Shown here one piece after another: positions 15,357 to 17,088 of a DNA stretch of 17,088 nt (position 1 is its first letter; every line of letters starts with the position of its first letter). Source of the stretch: VFZS01 sp964353255 (GTDB lineage Bacteria; Acidobacteriota; Terriglobia; Bryobacterales; Bryobacteraceae); contig CAYGVJ010000112.1 in assembly GCA_964353255.1 (NCBI GenBank), positions 1 to 17,088 of the forward strand, written 5' to 3'. A model generated the notes under the pieces. It did no database searches. It was not told where the DNA came from and was given only the letters and a program-made list of their open reading frames with translations. Made by a program: the position numbers and the translations under genes.

Positions 15357-15399
15357 CGGTTGCTCCTGTGATCCCGCAGCGCAGCCGGGCTTTGCCGGG

Positions 15400-16413
15400 C
15401 TACGCCCGCAAATACGGCTTCAGGTAGGTGTTCAGCGCGTCGCGAATCAGCTTCTTGCCCTCCTCCTCACTCCGGAGCGGCCCCCCGCGCGATCCGCCGC
15501 CCATGCCCGGTGCGCCGCGGTACCTGGTGGTCTCTTTGAAGACCCCGCGCGCCACCAGGACATAGTTCTGCGGCCCGCCCAGGCTGCTGAAGGCCAGGAT
15601 TCTGCCGAACATGTCGAAGGCCCGGTTGCGCTTGCCGGCGTGCCAGAGGTCGTAAACCGCGGCGTAGACGTCGGCCAGGCCGGTCGTCGGGCAGTGGCCC
15701 GCGAACCCCAGCTCCATTTCCGCGATCATCGTCCGCACGCCCTGGCCTGAAAACACCTTGAGCTGGCCGGAAGTCTTCCGGCGCAACTCGCCGATCCGCT
15801 GTAGAGGATCCCCGGCCTCGTCCTTGACCTGGCGCACCGTAGGGATGGTCTTGAACATCTCCACGATCAGGTCCACGCTCATCGACCCCTGACTCTGCAC
15901 AAACAGCGGCAGCTCGGTCATGCGGCCGACCTGCTGGTAGTATTCCAGCAAAGCTCTCTCGTCGGTGGCCTTCGCCGGCGGCAGCGAGACGAGGGCATCC
16001 GCTCCCAGCTTCTGGGCCTGCCTGGCATAGCGCTCTACCGTGGCCATGTCCGGGCCCTGCACGCCGATCACGAGCGCGGTGCGCCCGCCCTTGCCCGCCG
16101 TCAGGATCGCTTCCGCGCCCTCCAGCCGCTCCTTTTCCGAGAGCGTGGTCCACCCGCTGGCGATTTGCGGCCAGACGAACCCGTGCACGCGCCCGCGGTT
16201 GCAGAACTTGACTTCCGCCGCCAGGCAGTCCAGGTCCAGCTTGTCGGCTTCGGTGAACGGCGTCTGCCCGATCGGGAAGACTCCGCGCAGCGGCTTTGGG
16301 CCGGGCTTTGAAGCTGCGAATGCCTCCTGGCCGGCCAAGGTGAAGCCCAGCGCGCTCGCGCCGAAGGTTTCGAGGAATCCCCGTCTGCTTGGCGCTTCCA
16401 GGTGTCTGCTCAT
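15400..16413 (-). CDS. DapA/N-acetylneuraminate lyase-family protein, Tat-exported, atypical active site
   Basis: 337 residues. SRRGFLETFGASALGF at 9-24 is a twin-arginine signal. The rest aligns by eye with the DHDPS/NAL aldolase barrel: GVFPIGQTPFTEADKLDLD, the ATVERYARQAQKLGADALVSLPP segment, and the Schiff-base lysine K197 in VRQVKDEAGD. Two hallmark motifs are replaced: GTTGE reads QIASG (83-87), and the catalytic tyrosine of YNxP is Q173 (FVQSQ). It may act on an unusual keto acid, or be non-catalytic. Gly-rich residues 300-311 form an insertion near the end. The start is ATG 16413, with GAGG about 10 bases upstream. Longer readings to 16614 would run through the rhaA 3' end and are rejected. 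Function in rhamnose or uronate breakdown is inferred only from its neighbours. Confidence 0.82.
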   Translation of the reverse strand: MSRHLEAPSRRGFLETFGASALGFTLAGQEAFAASKPGPKPLRGVFPIGQTPFTEADKLDLDCLAAEVKFCNRGRVHGFVWPQIASGWTTLSEKERLEGAEAILTAGKGGRTALVIGVQGPDMATVERYARQAQKLGADALVSLPPAKATDERALLEYYQQVGRMTELPLFVQSQGSMSVDLIVEMFKTIPTVRQVKDEAGDPLQRIGELRRKTSGQLKVFSGQGVRTMIAEMELGFAGHCPTTGLADVYAAVYDLWHAGKRNRAFDMFGRILAFSSLGGPQNYVLVARGVFKETTRYRGAPGMGGGSRGGPLRSEEEGKKLIRDALNTYLKPYLRA

Positions 16414-16425
16414 CCGCGCTGCCTC

Positions 16426-16452
16426 GTGGGACAGGCCTTCAGCCTGTCGGAC
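16426..16452. repeat. REP-like palindrome between rhaA and the DapA-like gene
   Basis: GTGGGACAGGC, a short CTTCA loop, then GCCTGTCGGAC: a 7-bp stem, the same family as the units at 7854-8005 with a different loop. It fills most of the 40-bp gap between the rhaA stop (16454) and ATG 16413. The hairpin lies upstream of the Shine-Dalgarno of the DapA-like gene. Confidence 0.75.
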
Positions 16453-16453
16453 A

Positions 16454-17088
16454 CTAGCGCTTGGACAGTACGGCCTGTTCGTACCGCCTGACCTCATCCA
16501 ACCAGGCGTTGCCGACGGGGACACTCTCCCGGAGGCAGTAGTGATCCCAGACCGCCGCCCAGGGCAGGCTCTTGAGCTCTTCGAGCTGGGCGAGGCGGGC
16601 CGTGAAATCCCCATCCGCTTCGAGCCGGCGAAGGGTGTCGATGGGTTCCAGCAGGGCCATCAACAGGGCCTTGAGCATGGCGCGGGTCCCGATGACCCAG
16701 GCGGCCACGCGGTTGATGCTGGCGTCGAAGAAATCCAGGCCGATGTGGACCCGGCCCAGACAGTCCCCCCGCACGAGCTCCTGGGCGATGGCCTGCAACT
16801 CGTCGCTGAGTATGACGACGTGATCGCTGTCCCAGCGAACGCCGCGGCTGACGTGCAGCAGCAGGCGGTCCACCCACGCCAGCACCGCGCTGATCTTGTC
16901 GGAGATGACTTCGGTGGGATGGAAGTGGCCGGCGTCCAGGCAGAGTAGCTTGCCCCGGCTGACGGCGTAACCCAGGTAGAACTCGTGCGAGCCGACGACG
17001 TAGCTCTCCGAGCCGATGCCGAAAAGCTTGCTCTCAACGGCGTCCAGGTTGTGCCTGGGGTCAAGGGGTTCGGCGAAAATGGCGTCCA
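16454..17088 (-). CDS. rhaA: L-rhamnose isomerase, C-terminal half (partial)
   Basis: The frame is open from the right edge to TAG at 16454 and gives 210 residues. They match the C-terminal half of L-rhamnose isomerase (about 420 aa), which converts L-rhamnose to L-rhamnulose in the cytoplasm. Diagnostic segments: HNLDAVESKLFGIGSESYVV, LCLDAGHFHPTEVISDKISA (metal-binding Asp/His), VRWDSDHVVILSDEL, and IGLDFFDASINRVAAWVIG with the later metal ligand. An internal ATG at 16885 is not the start, since conserved sequence continues upstream to the edge. Unlike the next two genes, export cannot be judged because the N-terminus is missing. It lies 40 bp upstream of the DapA-like gene and is probably co-transcribed. 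Confidence 0.93.
   Translation of the reverse strand, partial: DAIFAEPLDPRHNLDAVESKLFGIGSESYVVGSHEFYLGYAVSRGKLLCLDAGHFHPTEVISDKISAVLAWVDRLLLHVSRGVRWDSDHVVILSDELQAIAQELVRGDCLGRVHIGLDFFDASINRVAAWVIGTRAMLKALLMALLEPIDTLRRLEADGDFTARLAQLEELKSLPWAAVWDHYCLRESVPVGNAWLDEVRRYEQAVLSKR

Noticed and set aside
16414..16614. N-terminal extension of the DapA-like protein
   Set aside because: It would run through the rhaA 3' end and the REP palindrome; the Tat signal starts at ATG 16413.

Overview
The window comes from a GC-rich bacterium with dense, operon-like gene packing. The mix of Tat-tagged sugar enzymes, a poly-HAMP hybrid kinase, BrnTA and many small palindromic repeats suggests an acidobacterium (Solibacter/Bryobacter-like). 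This is an inference from gene content; no marker gene is present. No rRNA, tRNA, CRISPR array or complete insertion sequence was seen.

Left edge (1-265): the last 37 codons of an RND efflux pump, followed by a decayed in-frame remnant of a second RND C-terminus.

Signalling block (266-11242): on the minus strand, reading from 9740 down, there is a single-domain response regulator, a receiver-CpaE/TadZ ATPase, a ~600-bp repeat-rich gap, a soluble 1376-aa hybrid kinase (nine HAMP units, GAF, kinase core, three receivers), cheR, cheB and a receiver-PAS-histidine kinase. A paralogous receiver-CpaE gene diverges on the plus strand (10025-11242). All three transcription units of this block are preceded by a sequence resembling the sigma-28 (FliA/SigD) promoter, TAAA-N15/16-GCCGATAA. 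That would place the whole block in a motility regulon although no flagellar or chemoreceptor gene is visible. The cheR-cheB junction is split by a 120-bp hairpin element flanked by an 11-bp direct repeat. Removing the element restores a TGATG stop/start overlap.

Carbohydrate block (11323-17088, minus strand): a partial L-rhamnose isomerase, a Tat-tagged DapA-family protein lacking two of the family's key motifs, a Tat-tagged enolase-superfamily enzyme, a brnT-brnA toxin-antitoxin pair with a candidate leaderless promoter, a Tat-tagged GH28 polygalacturonase-like enzyme, and a methyltransferase with a Sec signal peptide. GH28 plus rhamnose isomerase suggests use of pectin or rhamnogalacturonan, with several steps outside the cytoplasm. 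The two blocks converge on a 27-bp perfect inverted repeat that contains both TAA stop codons.

REP-like palindromes of the form GTGGGACAGGC-loop-GCCTGTC lie in the 7.8-8.1 kb gap, at 16426 and, diverged, inside the cheR-cheB element.
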